Source: Phycisphaerae bacterium
GTDB lineage: Bacteria; Planctomycetota; Phycisphaerae; UBA1845; Fen-1342
DNA: 64,000 nt
Reading direction: 5' to 3'
Assembly: GCA_017999985.1 (NCBI GenBank)
Contig: JAGNKU010000016.1
Span: forward strand, 1 to 64,000
This document shows positions 24,342-33,933 of this stretch, piece by piece. A model generated the notes under the pieces. It worked only from the letters and a program-made list of their open reading frames with translations. It searched no databases and was not told the origin of the DNA. The position numbers and the translations under genes are program-made. Each line of letters opens with the position of its first letter. Within the stretch, counting starts at the first letter, position 1.

Positions 24342-27206
24342 TCAGGGCCAGAGCATGATCAGATTGCCTAGCGCTGCCGGGGTGTAGCAATAGCCGCGCG
24401 CGCCGGACCAGGATGAGTATTCCCCGTGCCGGGCGTCCAGCCGCGTGATGTTGAGCCCCCAAACGCGGTTGCGGCGGGCTTCTGCGCCAAACGCCGTCAG
24501 CGGAATGGCCAGTTCGACGACCCAGTGGTCGCGCTCGATGTTCACCGCGACCCGCGCTCCACAGGGCCACGTCTCCGACGTGCCCATCGGCGGCTCGGTC
24601 CGGCAACCGTTGCGCGCCACCAGCAATCCGGTCGGCTTGACCTGCACGCAATACAGATCGCTGCTCGTCCCCGTCGCCACGCCGCGCGGGTCAATCAGGA
24701 CTTCCACGACATCCTGGCCCCACGGCAGCGCGCCGTCGATCGTGATTGTGTTATCCGCCCGCGCGACCGGCGGCTCGCCAGGCTTCAGCCGGCAACGCAC
24801 CCCCACGTACAGATGTGCCCGATCCATCGCGCAGTACGCCTGCGTGCCCAGCGCCGGCAGGTCCGTACCCGCCGCGACCGCCGCCTGGCTCAGCCGGCAC
24901 AGGCGAAAATCACCGGCCGCGTTGTTCGACGCCAGCGGCCAGTCGTCCAGACGCCCGTCTACCGTGGGCGCCGTGTCCAGCATGGGACACACGGCCACCG
25001 CAAGCCGGGCGGGCACGCGAAACGTGCCGAGCGCGGCGGTGTTGAACGCCAGCTCGAACGGGTACACGCCGTCGATGTTGTACGCCAGCCCGGTCATGCT
25101 CAGTTCGAGCTGGACTGGTCGGCGCGTGCCCGCGTCGAGGCTCGTGACGACCTCTGCGGCCTGCTGCCAGCCCGGTGGGGGGACGGGCAGCAGCCAGCGC
25201 CCCTCGAGCGGGCGGTTCGTCGTGTTGAGCACGCTGCCAAACACGTCGGCCCGCAGGGTTTCGGTCGCCGTGCTCAGACGCACGCCGTTCACCGTGGCGA
25301 CGACGCGCTCCGCCTGGTTCATCATCAGGCCCCACTGCGACAGGCCGTCGATCTGTCGCTGGCGCGCGGTGGGGTTCGGCTCGAACTGACCGGCCAGCTC
25401 CTGGAGCATCAGCGTCCGGGCCAGTCGCAGCACAGCGGTCTGTCGCGGCCAGCCGGTCTCCTTGCAGCTCACCAGGTTGTCCAGACAGGCGTCCGTGCAC
25501 GCCCAGCGGACGATCTGGCCCGCCAGGGTCTGCGCGAGCAGCCGCTTGCCGTTGTCTTCCAGCAGCCGCAGCAGCGCGTAGTCCTGCAAACCGCGCCGCA
25601 GACGCTTGAGGCGCAGCGAGGCGAGCGGCCGATCACCCACGCCATATTGTTCCCCGGGGTAGATCAGGCCACCGGCGAGCCACGGGGTCAGGGCGCTGCC
25701 GCTGGACGCCGTGTCTCCGATCTTCGCGGCGTGCTCGATCCAGACGGCGTCGGCGCCGTAGCGGTAAGCCTGCCAGGCAATGATCCGCCCATCCGCGGCG
25801 GGGCCTTCGACCGTCAACGCGCCGCTGTACGGTGGGTAGTCGGGCATGAACCACGTGCGCTTGCCGAGTTTGCGCTCGCGTTCCATCGCCGCCGGCTCGT
25901 ACCACATCGCGGGCGGCGCCCAGATTTGCACGTCGGGCAGCTCGATCGGCGGGGCCTCGTGCCAGCCGAGGCCGCGCAGCGAACGCGCCGGCAGGTGGGC
26001 CACCACCGGCAGCCCGGCTTCACTCTGCTGCACGATGCCGGTGATGCGGCGGGCCTGGTTCACCGCCCCCGACGTGAGGGGTTCGGGCGGGGCGAGCCGC
26101 ACGAATGCACGCTCCAGCCAGCCCCGCTCGGCAAAATGCCGTCGGCATTCCTGCAGATATGCCGCGAGCAGCCGCGCGTAGCGCGGCGACTCCAGTCCGC
26201 CGTTGCGCTCCGCACTCGGGTAATCGAGCGTGGCCGGAACCGCCCAGGCTTCGAGCCGCACGCGGTCGTGGAAGCCCGAGCCGTCCAGCCACGGCGTCAC
26301 CAGTTGGTCGTAATCCGCCCAGTCGACCTCCACTTCCCGCTCGCCGATCGGCCGGAATTTCGGGAACGAGCCCCACAGCACCGGCGTCGTCCGGTGCTCC
26401 TGGAATGTCTCCATCGTCTGGTTGACGAGCTGCACTGCGGCCGAGTGGTTCGGCAGGGTGGGGAGCAGATGCAGCTCCTCAGGCGCGGTGCGCGGCCAGC
26501 GCAAGTGCCTGGTCAGCAGGTCCTGCGCGTCCAGGCGACAAATGACGGCCAAACCGCGTCGGTCCGGCAAAGCGACCGGCAGGACTTCCAGCCGCAGTTG
26601 GCACGTGAAGACCGGTGTGGCGTCGCGTCCCCGCCGAACCTCGATCCGTCCGCTGTACTCACCGGGCGTCGCCGTCGCGGGCACGTGCACGTCGGCCCAG
26701 ATGATCTCATTGCGGCGGTCAGCGAGCGTAACGGGGCCACCGCCGCGCGCTGCACGCCAGGGGACCGCGATGTCCGGGAACAGGCCAGGGGTCGCGGGGC
26801 GGGCGGCGGCCGAGGCGAACCAACTGCGGAACTGCTCGACACGGGCGTACTGGATGCGATACAGCGTTGTGACGCTCGCGGCCGGCAATGTCTCCGCGGG
26901 GCCGGTGAGGTCGGTGATACGCACATCAAACGGTCCGGCCGGCGGCGCGGCGGTGTGCAGCGCGATCTGGAGGTCGATGGTCTCATTCAACGCGGCCTGG
27001 AGACGCACTTCGCCGCGGGCTGCGGAATAGATGTCGTTCTCGAGACTGGGTGGCGTGTCGGCCGCCAGCTCCTCGTCGCCGCTCACGATCCAGAACGAGA
27101 CATTGCGTGACGCGCCGGGGAGTGCGCAACCGGTCGAGAGCACCAGCGCGAGCGACACCAGGGCGAGCGAAATCCAAAGCCCTGCGCTGCGCGATTTGGT
27201 TCTCAT
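24342..27206 (-). CDS. DUF4091 lipoprotein with C-terminal CBM9-like domain
   Basis: This 954-residue protein has a lipobox (ALVLSTGC, about residues 20-27) and should be anchored in the envelope. The central part, with an MPDYPPYSG segment and GALTVEGPAADGRIIAWQAY, resembles DUF4091/GH123-type glycoside-hydrolase-like proteins. The last 200 residues (TAPTVDGRLDDWPLASNNA; VEVLIDPRG; WVVELAIPL) match the carbohydrate-binding family 9 fold. A role in polysaccharide binding or degradation is inferred. The start at ATG 27206 overlaps the stop of the upstream oxidoreductase gene as ATGA, so the two are translationally coupled. Confidence 0.75.
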   Translation of the reverse strand: MRTKSRSAGLWISLALVSLALVLSTGCALPGASRNVSFWIVSGDEELAADTPPSLENDIYSAARGEVRLQAALNETIDLQIALHTAAPPAGPFDVRITDLTGPAETLPAASVTTLYRIQYARVEQFRSWFASAAARPATPGLFPDIAVPWRAARGGGPVTLADRRNEIIWADVHVPATATPGEYSGRIEVRRGRDATPVFTCQLRLEVLPVALPDRRGLAVICRLDAQDLLTRHLRWPRTAPEELHLLPTLPNHSAAVQLVNQTMETFQEHRTTPVLWGSFPKFRPIGEREVEVDWADYDQLVTPWLDGSGFHDRVRLEAWAVPATLDYPSAERNGGLESPRYARLLAAYLQECRRHFAERGWLERAFVRLAPPEPLTSGAVNQARRITGIVQQSEAGLPVVAHLPARSLRGLGWHEAPPIELPDVQIWAPPAMWYEPAAMERERKLGKRTWFMPDYPPYSGALTVEGPAADGRIIAWQAYRYGADAVWIEHAAKIGDTASSGSALTPWLAGGLIYPGEQYGVGDRPLASLRLKRLRRGLQDYALLRLLEDNGKRLLAQTLAGQIVRWACTDACLDNLVSCKETGWPRQTAVLRLARTLMLQELAGQFEPNPTARQRQIDGLSQWGLMMNQAERVVATVNGVRLSTATETLRADVFGSVLNTTNRPLEGRWLLPVPPPGWQQAAEVVTSLDAGTRRPVQLELSMTGLAYNIDGVYPFELAFNTAALGTFRVPARLAVAVCPMLDTAPTVDGRLDDWPLASNNAAGDFRLCRLSQAAVAAGTDLPALGTQAYCAMDRAHLYVGVRCRLKPGEPPVARADNTITIDGALPWGQDVVEVLIDPRGVATGTSSDLYCVQVKPTGLLVARNGCRTEPPMGTSETWPCGARVAVNIERDHWVVELAIPLTAFGAEARRNRVWGLNITRLDARHGEYSSWSGARGYCYTPAALGNLIMLWP

Positions 27207-28243
27207 GAGCGTGGCTCCGGCCAACCTTGCACCTGGTAGAGCTTCAACGGCGCCTCGGGGTGACCGGTGCGTGCGGCCAGGTGGATGGCCTCCAGGAGCG
27301 CCGTCACCGTCAGGTGCCGTTCCAGCAGCGCTGCGGCCCGGTCACGCGCCCCGCTGCGGACGAGTTCCGCGAACCGCAGGAGATCACTTGCCAGGAAGTC
27401 GCTCGGCAGGGGACGCTGATCGAGCGTCTGCCCACTGCCGTCCAGCAACACCACCACCTCGTCCGTGAGCGTCACGGACGCATTGTGCGCGTGGTGAGCG
27501 AGCATGAATTCGTGGCCGGGCAGGTCCCACGTGGCCCGGAGGGCCGCCGCGCCCCCGTCCGCGTATCGCAGAATTGCCGCCGCGGTGTCCTCGACCTCGC
27601 GACCCGCCGCCGCCGACGCCGCGCGAAACCGGCCGATGACGGCGTCCACCGTGTCGGGCAGCCCGCGGACGGCGACCAGGGCCTCGAGCAGGGCATATCC
27701 CGCGTCGCCGAGCACGCCGGCTGTTGCATCATTGGAACGGACCCCGCCGGGTACCGCCTTCGGTTGAGGGGCGTTGACGCGCAAATCCGAAAACCGCGGC
27801 GTGAAACCGTCCGGCCAGTGCAGTTCGTGCCAGACGTGATCAGCGACGTACTCCCACCAGGACGCCACGCGGTGGATTGTTGGAAGTTGTCGCAGGCGCG
27901 TGACGAGTTCGGTGCCCTCGGCGAAACTGCGCGCCAGTGGTGGGTAGCGCCACACATGCAGGCCCCGCTCGGCCGCCATGCGGACGAATTCCACCTCGCC
28001 GCGCGTCCCGGTGGCAAACAGGACGGCCTCCAGGCCGGGCTCGGCCAGCAGGGTGCGCGGATCATCAAACCGCGGCACGTCGCGCAGGCCCGTTCCCGGC
28101 GGCAGGCCGGCCTGCCCGAGCGGCTGGATGAGTAGGCAGCCGTCGATGGCCGCGACCAGCGGCGCGGCGCGCGCGCCGTCGGCGACCAGCCCGACGCGCA
28201 CCGGGCCCCGCGATTTCTGCTCGTTGTTTGCCGCTGTGCTCAT
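27203..28243 (-). CDS. Gfo/Idh/MocA-like oxidoreductase (divergent)
   Basis: The 346-residue protein has an N-terminal Rossmann region (VRVGLVADGARAAPLVAAI) and a C-terminal domain laid out as in Gfo/Idh/MocA sugar dehydrogenases. Several hallmarks are weak: the nucleotide-binding glycines are reduced and the usual EKP motif reads YPPLA. It may be an inactive or altered member. It is operonic with the DUF4091 lipoprotein (ATGA overlap), pointing to a carbohydrate context. The upstream gene is divergent and its promoter appears to lie inside this gene's 5' end. Confidence 0.6.
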   Translation of the reverse strand: MSTAANNEQKSRGPVRVGLVADGARAAPLVAAIDGCLLIQPLGQAGLPPGTGLRDVPRFDDPRTLLAEPGLEAVLFATGTRGEVEFVRMAAERGLHVWRYPPLARSFAEGTELVTRLRQLPTIHRVASWWEYVADHVWHELHWPDGFTPRFSDLRVNAPQPKAVPGGVRSNDATAGVLGDAGYALLEALVAVRGLPDTVDAVIGRFRAASAAAGREVEDTAAAILRYADGGAAALRATWDLPGHEFMLAHHAHNASVTLTDEVVVLLDGSGQTLDQRPLPSDFLASDLLRFAELVRSGARDRAAALLERHLTVTALLEAIHLAARTGHPEAPLKLYQVQGWPEPRS

Positions 28244-28251
28244 CGTATAAT
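28224..28251 (+). promoter_or_regulatory. Sigma-70 promoter of the 28291 gene / purC unit
   Basis: TTGTTT (28224-28229), a 16-base spacer and a perfect TATAAT (28246-28251) lie about 40 bases before the ATG at 28291. The -35 falls within the first codons of the divergent oxidoreductase gene, so the two promoters may interfere. Confidence 0.55.
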
Positions 28252-28290
28252 GAAGCGTCTCAGCATGTCTCGTTGCCGTGGAAGGAGCGC

Positions 28291-29208
28291 ATGCGCCTGC
28301 TCGCCTTCACAATCCTGCTTTCCGTCGCGGCGGGACTGCAGGCCGACATTTTGCACCTGCGCGATGGTTCCCGCCACTATGGCGAGCTGGTGTCCCAGGA
28401 CAATAACGTGATTGTATTTCGGATCGTGGCCGCCGACGGCTCGTCCGCGCTCGTCCGATCGTTCCCGGCCGAGCTGGTGCGGAGCGTCGCGCCGGGGGGA
28501 CGCCCGCCCGTGACGCCGCCCCTCCCCGTCGGGACGGCGCCCGACGCCGCCTTGGCCGCGGATTGTGAACAGATGCTGCGCGAGGCGTTCGAGTTGCTCG
28601 ACGATGATGACCGCCCGGCAGCCCTGCGCGCCATGCAGCGCGCCGTGCTCGGCGCGCCCCCTGCGCTCTTGGAACGCCTCGCCCAGATGTGCCGCGCGGC
28701 ACGCGGAGTGGCTCTGGACGAGTTGCTCGCGCGCACGCGCGTCGACGTGGCCGAGCGGGCCCCGGCTGGTCGGGGCTTTCGTTTGCGCTACACGACCCCC
28801 TATGAACGGGCGGCGCTCGGACGCGTGCTGGCCGAGATGCACACCGAGCGGCTGAACCGGAAGTACGCGGGACGCACGGTGGCCGCGTGGGCGGCCGAGC
28901 CCGCCGCCTACACATCCCTGCAGCCTGATACCCGGGCGCTGGTGCAGGACGCCAGCCGGGCCGCGGCGGCGATCGCGGCGCGGTTACGGCTGGATCCGGC
29001 GCTCCGCGGGCAGACCGAGGAACGGACACGCCTCGAGCACACGCGTGGCGATCTCGTGCGCCTGGCCGCCCGGCTGCAGGCGTTGGCGGGCTACACGGCG
29101 CCACTCGAAGATGATGACACATTTGACCCGGCCGAAGACGCGGCCGAACGACTCGCGGCGGAAACCGCACCCGCCAGTCAACCCGTGACATGCGATGGAG
29201 AGCGCTAA
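28291..29208 (+). CDS. Exported hypothetical protein
   Basis: From ATG 28291, preceded by GGAAGGAG, the product has 305 residues and a signal peptide (MRLLAFTILLSVAAGLQA). The start of the mature chain (DILHLRDGSRHYGEL, then VIVFRI) is a small beta-rich segment of the type often found at the N-terminus of planctomycete envelope proteins. The rest is helical with many Arg/Ala/Glu residues. The gene ends in TAATG, so its stop overlaps the purC start and the two should be coupled. Function unknown. Confidence 0.7.
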   Translation: MRLLAFTILLSVAAGLQADILHLRDGSRHYGELVSQDNNVIVFRIVAADGSSALVRSFPAELVRSVAPGGRPPVTPPLPVGTAPDAALAADCEQMLREAFELLDDDDRPAALRAMQRAVLGAPPALLERLAQMCRAARGVALDELLARTRVDVAERAPAGRGFRLRYTTPYERAALGRVLAEMHTERLNRKYAGRTVAAWAAEPAAYTSLQPDTRALVQDASRAAAAIAARLRLDPALRGQTEERTRLEHTRGDLVRLAARLQALAGYTAPLEDDDTFDPAEDAAERLAAETAPASQPVTCDGER

Positions 29209-30149
29209 TGGCCCCACGGACCGTGATTCGGAAGACGGACCTGCCGGAACTGGTGAATCGCGGCAAGGTGCGCGATGTCTACAAGTTGGGCGGGCGCCTG
29301 ATGATCGTGGCGACGGACCGCATCTCGGCGTTCGACGTCGTCATGGATCAGCCGGTGCCGGGCAAGGGCATCCTGCTGACCGAGATGTCGCGTTTCTGGC
29401 TTGAGACCCTGCCCGCCTGCCAGCCGCATCACCTGGAATACGTGGTCGACGACGACCATGTGCCCCCCGAGTACGCGCCTTACCTGGACCAGCTCAATGG
29501 ACGCACGATGGTCGTGAAACGCGCCGAGATCCTCCCGATCGAGTGCATCGTGCGCGGCTACATCATCGGCAGCGGCTGGAAAGAGTACCAGACCACGGGG
29601 TCCGTCAGCGGAGTGACTCTGCCGCCGGGCCTCCGCCGCGCCGAAAAGCTGGCCGAACCGATCTTCACCCCGTCGACGAAGGCGACGGTCGGGCACGACC
29701 AGCCCATCTCGTTCGAGCATGCCTGCGAGACCGTGGCCCGCTTCCTGGCTCCGAAGCGCAGCATCTCCGCCGACGCGCGCGACCTGCTGGAACGTGTCCG
29801 CCGGCGATCGCTCGACATCTACACGCAGGCCGCGGCGCACGCGGAGCGCTGCGGCATCATCCTGGCCGACACGAAATTCGAGTTCGGCCTCTACAACGGC
29901 GAGCTGCTCCTGGCCGACGAAGTGCTCACGCCCGACTCCTCGCGCTTCTGGCCCAAGGAGCACTACCGGGTCGGCGACGATCAGCCGAGCTTCGACAAGC
30001 AGTTCCTGCGCGACTACCTCGAGACGCTGGCTTGGAACAAGCAGCCGCCGCCCCCGCCGATCCCGGACGACGTGATCCGCAAGACCCGTCGCGGGTACGA
30101 GGATGCTTATCGGCGCCTGACGGGGCGCACGCTCACGCTGCCGGAGTGA
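29208..30149 (+). CDS. purC: SAICAR synthetase (phosphoribosylaminoimidazole-succinocarboxamide synthase)
   Basis: PurC joins aspartate to CAIR with ATP in purine synthesis. The 313-residue protein has the family blocks GKVRDVYKL, ATDRISAFDVVM, RGYIIGSGWKEY, and ADTKFEFGL. I chose ATG 29208, which overlaps the preceding stop as TAATG and has GGAG upstream, rather than 29190. The length fits the longer yeast-like/planctomycete type. No other pur gene is adjacent. Confidence 0.95.
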   Translation: MAPRTVIRKTDLPELVNRGKVRDVYKLGGRLMIVATDRISAFDVVMDQPVPGKGILLTEMSRFWLETLPACQPHHLEYVVDDDHVPPEYAPYLDQLNGRTMVVKRAEILPIECIVRGYIIGSGWKEYQTTGSVSGVTLPPGLRRAEKLAEPIFTPSTKATVGHDQPISFEHACETVARFLAPKRSISADARDLLERVRRRSLDIYTQAAAHAERCGIILADTKFEFGLYNGELLLADEVLTPDSSRFWPKEHYRVGDDQPSFDKQFLRDYLETLAWNKQPPPPPIPDDVIRKTRRGYEDAYRRLTGRTLTLPE

Positions 30150-30406
30150 TCTTCCCCGCCGCGGGTCCCAGAACACACCGCGTCGGCTCAGGCAGGATTG
30201 TGGTGGGCGGGCGGCGCCGTGCATTCAACCACACTTCATGCAGCCGACCGGGGGGCTGGCCGATGAGTGCAGGTGGTTGTTCGTGCGGTCACGGAGCAAC
30301 CGCGCGCCGTACGGAGGTTCGCCCCTTATCGGACGGCGTGCCATTGCTGATGGCTGCGAGCCGCCGCGGGCGGCGCTCACCGCGCCCCCGGCCTGAAAGG
30401 AACTAT

Positions 30407-31291
30407 ATGGAATCGGGTACGGCCACGTTGACGCGAACGCTGTCTCCGGCCCTGCAGCGCGTGCTCGCGCGGGTGACGGAGATCAATTCGCTGCCCGAGG
30501 TGACGACCCGCATCGTGCGCGTCGTCGAGGACCCGCAGTCCACGGCGCACGACATGCACGAGATCGTGAAGACCGACCCGGCGCTGGCGACCAAGATCTT
30601 GCGCGTCGTCAACTCGGCGTTCTACGGCATGCCGGGCCAGGTCGCGAGCCTGGACCGCGCGATCCTGCTGCTGGGGCTCAGCGCGGTGAAGAACATCGCG
30701 CTCGCCGCCTCGCTGGCCCGCATGTTCAACGCCGCCGCCGTGGCCAATCATTTCCTGGCGCGCGACCTGTGGCGGCACTCGGTCGCGGTCGGGGTGGGGG
30801 CGCGCCTGCTCGCCGAAGCGGGGCAGGAGATCGCGGCGGACGAGGCCTTCGTGGCGGGACTCGTGCACGACCTCGGGCTGATTGTCATGCTGCAGCTCTT
30901 CCCCGAGGAAATGAAAGAGCTCGAGGCCCGTTGCCTGGGCGGGAGTGTGTCGTTCCGGGCGCTGGAAGACAGTCTGATCGGCGCGGACCACCAGTTGTTC
31001 GGCGACGCGCTCGCCATGCGCTGGGGGTTTCCGGTGGGCCTGCGCGTTGCGGTGGCGTGTCACCATGCGCTCGACGGGCTCACCGGTGAACTGCGCAGGA
31101 TCGCGACGCTCGTGCACGCGGCCGACACGCTGTGCGCGCACGCCAAGTATGGATTCTGGCTCTCCGCGCGCGACCAGGAAGTCGCGGACGCGACCTGGGC
31201 GTACCTGAATGTCTCAACTGACGCGCTTGCCGTCGTACGCGAGCGCCTGCCGGAGCATCTGGAGGAAAACGTGCGCGTGTTTGCCGACTGA
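30407..31291 (+). CDS. HDOD domain protein (paralogue 1)
   Basis: The product starts at ATG 30407 with GAAAGGA upstream and has about 294 residues; the longer open frame upstream is only a shadow of purC and spacer. It is almost entirely an HDOD domain (NSLPEVTTRIV, TDPALATKIL, VVNSAFYGM, GLSAVKN, DEAFVAGLVHDLG), followed by a helical tail. HDOD proteins are non-catalytic relatives of HD phosphohydrolases linked to signalling and stress regulation. A closely similar gene follows at 31378. The 257 bases between purC and this gene show no clear feature. Confidence 0.88.
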   Translation: MESGTATLTRTLSPALQRVLARVTEINSLPEVTTRIVRVVEDPQSTAHDMHEIVKTDPALATKILRVVNSAFYGMPGQVASLDRAILLLGLSAVKNIALAASLARMFNAAAVANHFLARDLWRHSVAVGVGARLLAEAGQEIAADEAFVAGLVHDLGLIVMLQLFPEEMKELEARCLGGSVSFRALEDSLIGADHQLFGDALAMRWGFPVGLRVAVACHHALDGLTGELRRIATLVHAADTLCAHAKYGFWLSARDQEVADATWAYLNVSTDALAVVRERLPEHLEENVRVFAD

Positions 31292-31377
31292 GACGGTCGC
31301 GATCCGCGCGGGTGGGGCGTGGTGCCGGGACATCACCGCGGTGCACGGCCCGGCGCCTACGCTGAAAGGATGAAGTC

Positions 31378-32283
31378 ATGTCGGATTGCGTGGCGAGTGC
31401 CAAAGCGCCCGTCGTCGGCGGCAAGACGCTGCCGCCGGAGCTGCTCAAATCCCTGAACCGGGTGACCGAGCTCAGCTCGCTGCCCGAGATCACGACGCGC
31501 ATCGTGCAGGTGGTCGAAGACCCCCGCTCGACGGCCCGGCAGATTCACGAGGTCGTGCAGTCCGACCCGGCCCTGGCCACCAAGATCCTCAAGATCGTCA
31601 ACTCCGCGTTTTACGGCCTGCCGTCCCAGATCGCGAGCCTGGATCGCGCCATCGTCATGCTGGGCCTCAGCGCCGTGAAGAACCTCGCGCTGGCGGCCTC
31701 GCTGTCACGCCTGCTCAAGGCCGGCGAGGTGTGCACGGGTTTCTCCACCCGCGACCTGTGGCGCCACAGCGTGGCCGTGGCCGTCGCCGCCAAGCTCCTC
31801 GCCCGGGTCGGTCGCTACGCGCTCGGCGACGAAGCATTCGTCGCCGGCCTCGTGCACGACATGGGCCTGATCGTCGTCCAGCAGCTCTTCACGGAAAAGA
31901 CCCGCGACGTGGCGGAACGCTGCCTCGCCACACCGCAAAGCTACTGCGCCGCCGAGGAGACCATTATCGGTGCCGACCACCAGTTGTTCGGCGCGGTCCT
32001 GGCCACAAAATGGAAATTCCCGCCGGCCCTGCGTTTCGCGATCGGCTACCACCACGAACCGAGCTCGCTCCAGCCCGAATTCCAGCGCATCGCCGGGCTC
32101 ATCTACCTGGCGGACACGCTGAGCTGTCGCGGCCAACACGGCTACTGGCTGACCGGCCACACGCAGGACTATCCGGAGTGGCTGCTGCAACTCGCCGGCC
32201 TGACGCTGCCGGACATTGAGCAGGTTGGCAACGAGCTCGGCGCACAGCTCGTCGAAGCCGAGCAGATCTTCGGCAGCGATTGA
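31378..32283 (+). CDS. HDOD domain protein (paralogue 2)
   Basis: This 301-residue protein is a clear paralogue of the preceding gene. Shared blocks include SLPEITTRIVQVVEDP, SDPALATKILKIVNSAFYGLP, ASLDRAIVMLGLSAVKN, DLWRHSVAV and IGADHQLFG. The two diverge mainly after residue 190. The ATG at 31378 has GAAAGGATGAA upstream, and the gene follows the first copy by 86 bases in the same direction, so it arose by tandem duplication. No GGDEF or EAL gene is nearby. Different tails suggest different partners. Confidence 0.88.
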   Translation: MSDCVASAKAPVVGGKTLPPELLKSLNRVTELSSLPEITTRIVQVVEDPRSTARQIHEVVQSDPALATKILKIVNSAFYGLPSQIASLDRAIVMLGLSAVKNLALAASLSRLLKAGEVCTGFSTRDLWRHSVAVAVAAKLLARVGRYALGDEAFVAGLVHDMGLIVVQQLFTEKTRDVAERCLATPQSYCAAEETIIGADHQLFGAVLATKWKFPPALRFAIGYHHEPSSLQPEFQRIAGLIYLADTLSCRGQHGYWLTGHTQDYPEWLLQLAGLTLPDIEQVGNELGAQLVEAEQIFGSD

Positions 32284-32296
32284 GCGGACCGCGCTG

Positions 32297-33811
32297 CTAC
32301 GCCCAGTCTGGCGGCAGATGCTCGGGGGCCGCGGCGGCATAACGCTGGGCCTGCTCGGTGCTCATCCGCGGGTTCTGGTGGTGGATATCCAGCAGCGCTG
32401 TGAGGGGCTCGAAAGCCTCCGCGTTCTGGCGCAGGCCCGCGAAGCGCTCCGCCCCCGGCCCCAGCGCCGTCACCAAAGTCAGATCCTGTGTGTGCGATAC
32501 GCCCGTCCAGCTCACCCCATTGTGATTCGCGAGGATTTCACCCAGCACCGCCAACAGGCCCGCGCGCTGCGCGTTCAGCGCCGCCGTCGCCGCGCCGGCC
32601 GCGACGTTGCGCAACACGTCCGCATGTTCCCTGGAAATGTCCACGCCCTGCGCCACCCGCACGAGCTCGATGACGCGCTCGGCCGGCAGGGCAGGCTGGT
32701 CCCGGCCCGGGCGCAGGTCGCACGCCAGGCGGTCCAGTGACATCGTCGCCCGCGTCAGACGCGCGAGGCAGCGCTGGCTGGCGCCGTAGCCGCCGCCCAT
32801 GCCGTTGAGACCCGGGTTGGCGTTGCCGTGGTCGCTCGTGATGACGACCAGCGTGTCGCCCCGGCGGCGCGCGAACGCCACCACGGCCGCGATGGCATCG
32901 TCAAAGGCCAGTTGGTCCCACAGTAGCGCCGCGGCGTCGTTGCCGTGCGCCGCGTGGTCGACGCGCCCGCCTTCGACCTGCAGCACGAAGCCTCGGTCGC
33001 CGGCCGCGAGCAGCTCCAGCGCCGCCTGCGTCATCTCCGCCAGCGTCGGGACGCGCTGCGCCAGCTCAGCGGTATTGCGCTGATCGATGGTGTAAGGCAG
33101 GTGACCGTCGTCGAACAGGCCGAGCACGCGCGGCGGCCGGGCGCTGCCGGTCAGTTGCCCGCGCTGCTCCCAGAACGTGTAGCCCCGGCCGACGAACTCG
33201 CCGATCAGATCGTGTCCGTCCTTGCGCCGCGCCGCGTCAAAGAACTTCCGCCCGCCGCCCAGGATGACATCCACGCGGTCCAGGTACTGCGGTGCAATTA
33301 ACTGCTCGTCGCCGCGATTGGTCTGCACGGCGGCAAAGCCGGCCGGCGTCGCGTGTGTCACCGTCGTCGTGGTGACGAGCCCCATGCGCAAGCCCGCGTC
33401 GTGCACCAGCGCGCCGATCGGCGTGAGCGTCGTGCCGTCCGGCAGCACGTTCAGAAAACCGTTGAACACGCGGCTGCCGCTGCTCCAGGCAGTCGAGGCG
33501 GCGGCCGAGTCCGTCACCGGCGAATTCAGCGACCCGGTGTCAAAGAAGCCGAGCGTGTTCCGCGGATCGCGCAACAACGCCGCCCACGCCGTCCCCGTCT
33601 CGCGGACCAGTTGCGAGAACGGCTCCGCCAGCGAGGGCACACCCAGGCTCATGCCATCGGCCACCATGAAGACGATGTTCCGCGGGCGGCCAGCCGTGGA
33701 CGTCGTCGGGGCGTCCTGCGCCCGGGTCGCGCCGAGCAGCCCGGCGCTCAGACCGGCGGCAATACCCAGTTCGAGCAGTTCACGACGATTCAATTCCCGC
33801 GGGTCACGCAT
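32297..33811 (-). CDS. Alkaline phosphatase, Tat-exported
   Basis: The 504-residue protein, read from ATG 33811, has a twin-arginine-like leader (LNRRELLELGIAAGL) and the alkaline phosphatase core: FMVADGMSLG, the nucleophile Ser102 in VTDSAAASTAW, the metal-ligand region VEGGRVDHAAHGND, and VITSDHGNANPG. Alkaline phosphatases release phosphate from organic esters in the periplasm. The upstream codon run from 33838 offers a GTG start, but AAGGACGGAG then sits in the coding region. It is convergent with the second HDOD gene. A TATAAT lies at 33878. Confidence 0.9.
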   Translation of the reverse strand: MRDPRELNRRELLELGIAAGLSAGLLGATRAQDAPTTSTAGRPRNIVFMVADGMSLGVPSLAEPFSQLVRETGTAWAALLRDPRNTLGFFDTGSLNSPVTDSAAASTAWSSGSRVFNGFLNVLPDGTTLTPIGALVHDAGLRMGLVTTTTVTHATPAGFAAVQTNRGDEQLIAPQYLDRVDVILGGGRKFFDAARRKDGHDLIGEFVGRGYTFWEQRGQLTGSARPPRVLGLFDDGHLPYTIDQRNTAELAQRVPTLAEMTQAALELLAAGDRGFVLQVEGGRVDHAAHGNDAAALLWDQLAFDDAIAAVVAFARRRGDTLVVITSDHGNANPGLNGMGGGYGASQRCLARLTRATMSLDRLACDLRPGRDQPALPAERVIELVRVAQGVDISREHADVLRNVAAGAATAALNAQRAGLLAVLGEILANHNGVSWTGVSHTQDLTLVTALGPGAERFAGLRQNAEAFEPLTALLDIHHQNPRMSTEQAQRYAAAAPEHLPPDWA

Positions 33812-33877
33812 GTGATTGGCGCACTCCGTCCTTTGCACCGGTGGGCCGAACGCACGGCCGGGCCGGGGCCATGGACG

Positions 33878-33883
33878 ATTATA
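33878..33883 (-). promoter_or_regulatory. Candidate -10 element of the alkaline phosphatase gene
   Basis: A perfect TATAAT on the minus strand lies about 67 bases before the start at 33811. The best -35-like hexamer, TTGAAA at plus 33897-33902, is only 13 bases away, shorter than normal. No Pho-box pattern was recognised. Confidence 0.3.
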
Positions 33884-33933
33884 CGCGCTGGAGTGTTTTC
33901 AATGCGCTAAGACGGCGCGCAGGTCACCACAGG

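Noticed and set aside
24426-27110. Plus-strand frame of 894 codons
   Set aside because: Antisense to the DUF4091 gene; composition typical of GC-rich shadow frames.
30150-30406. Possible riboswitch before the HDOD genes
   Set aside because: No recognisable conserved core was found, only GC-rich spacer.
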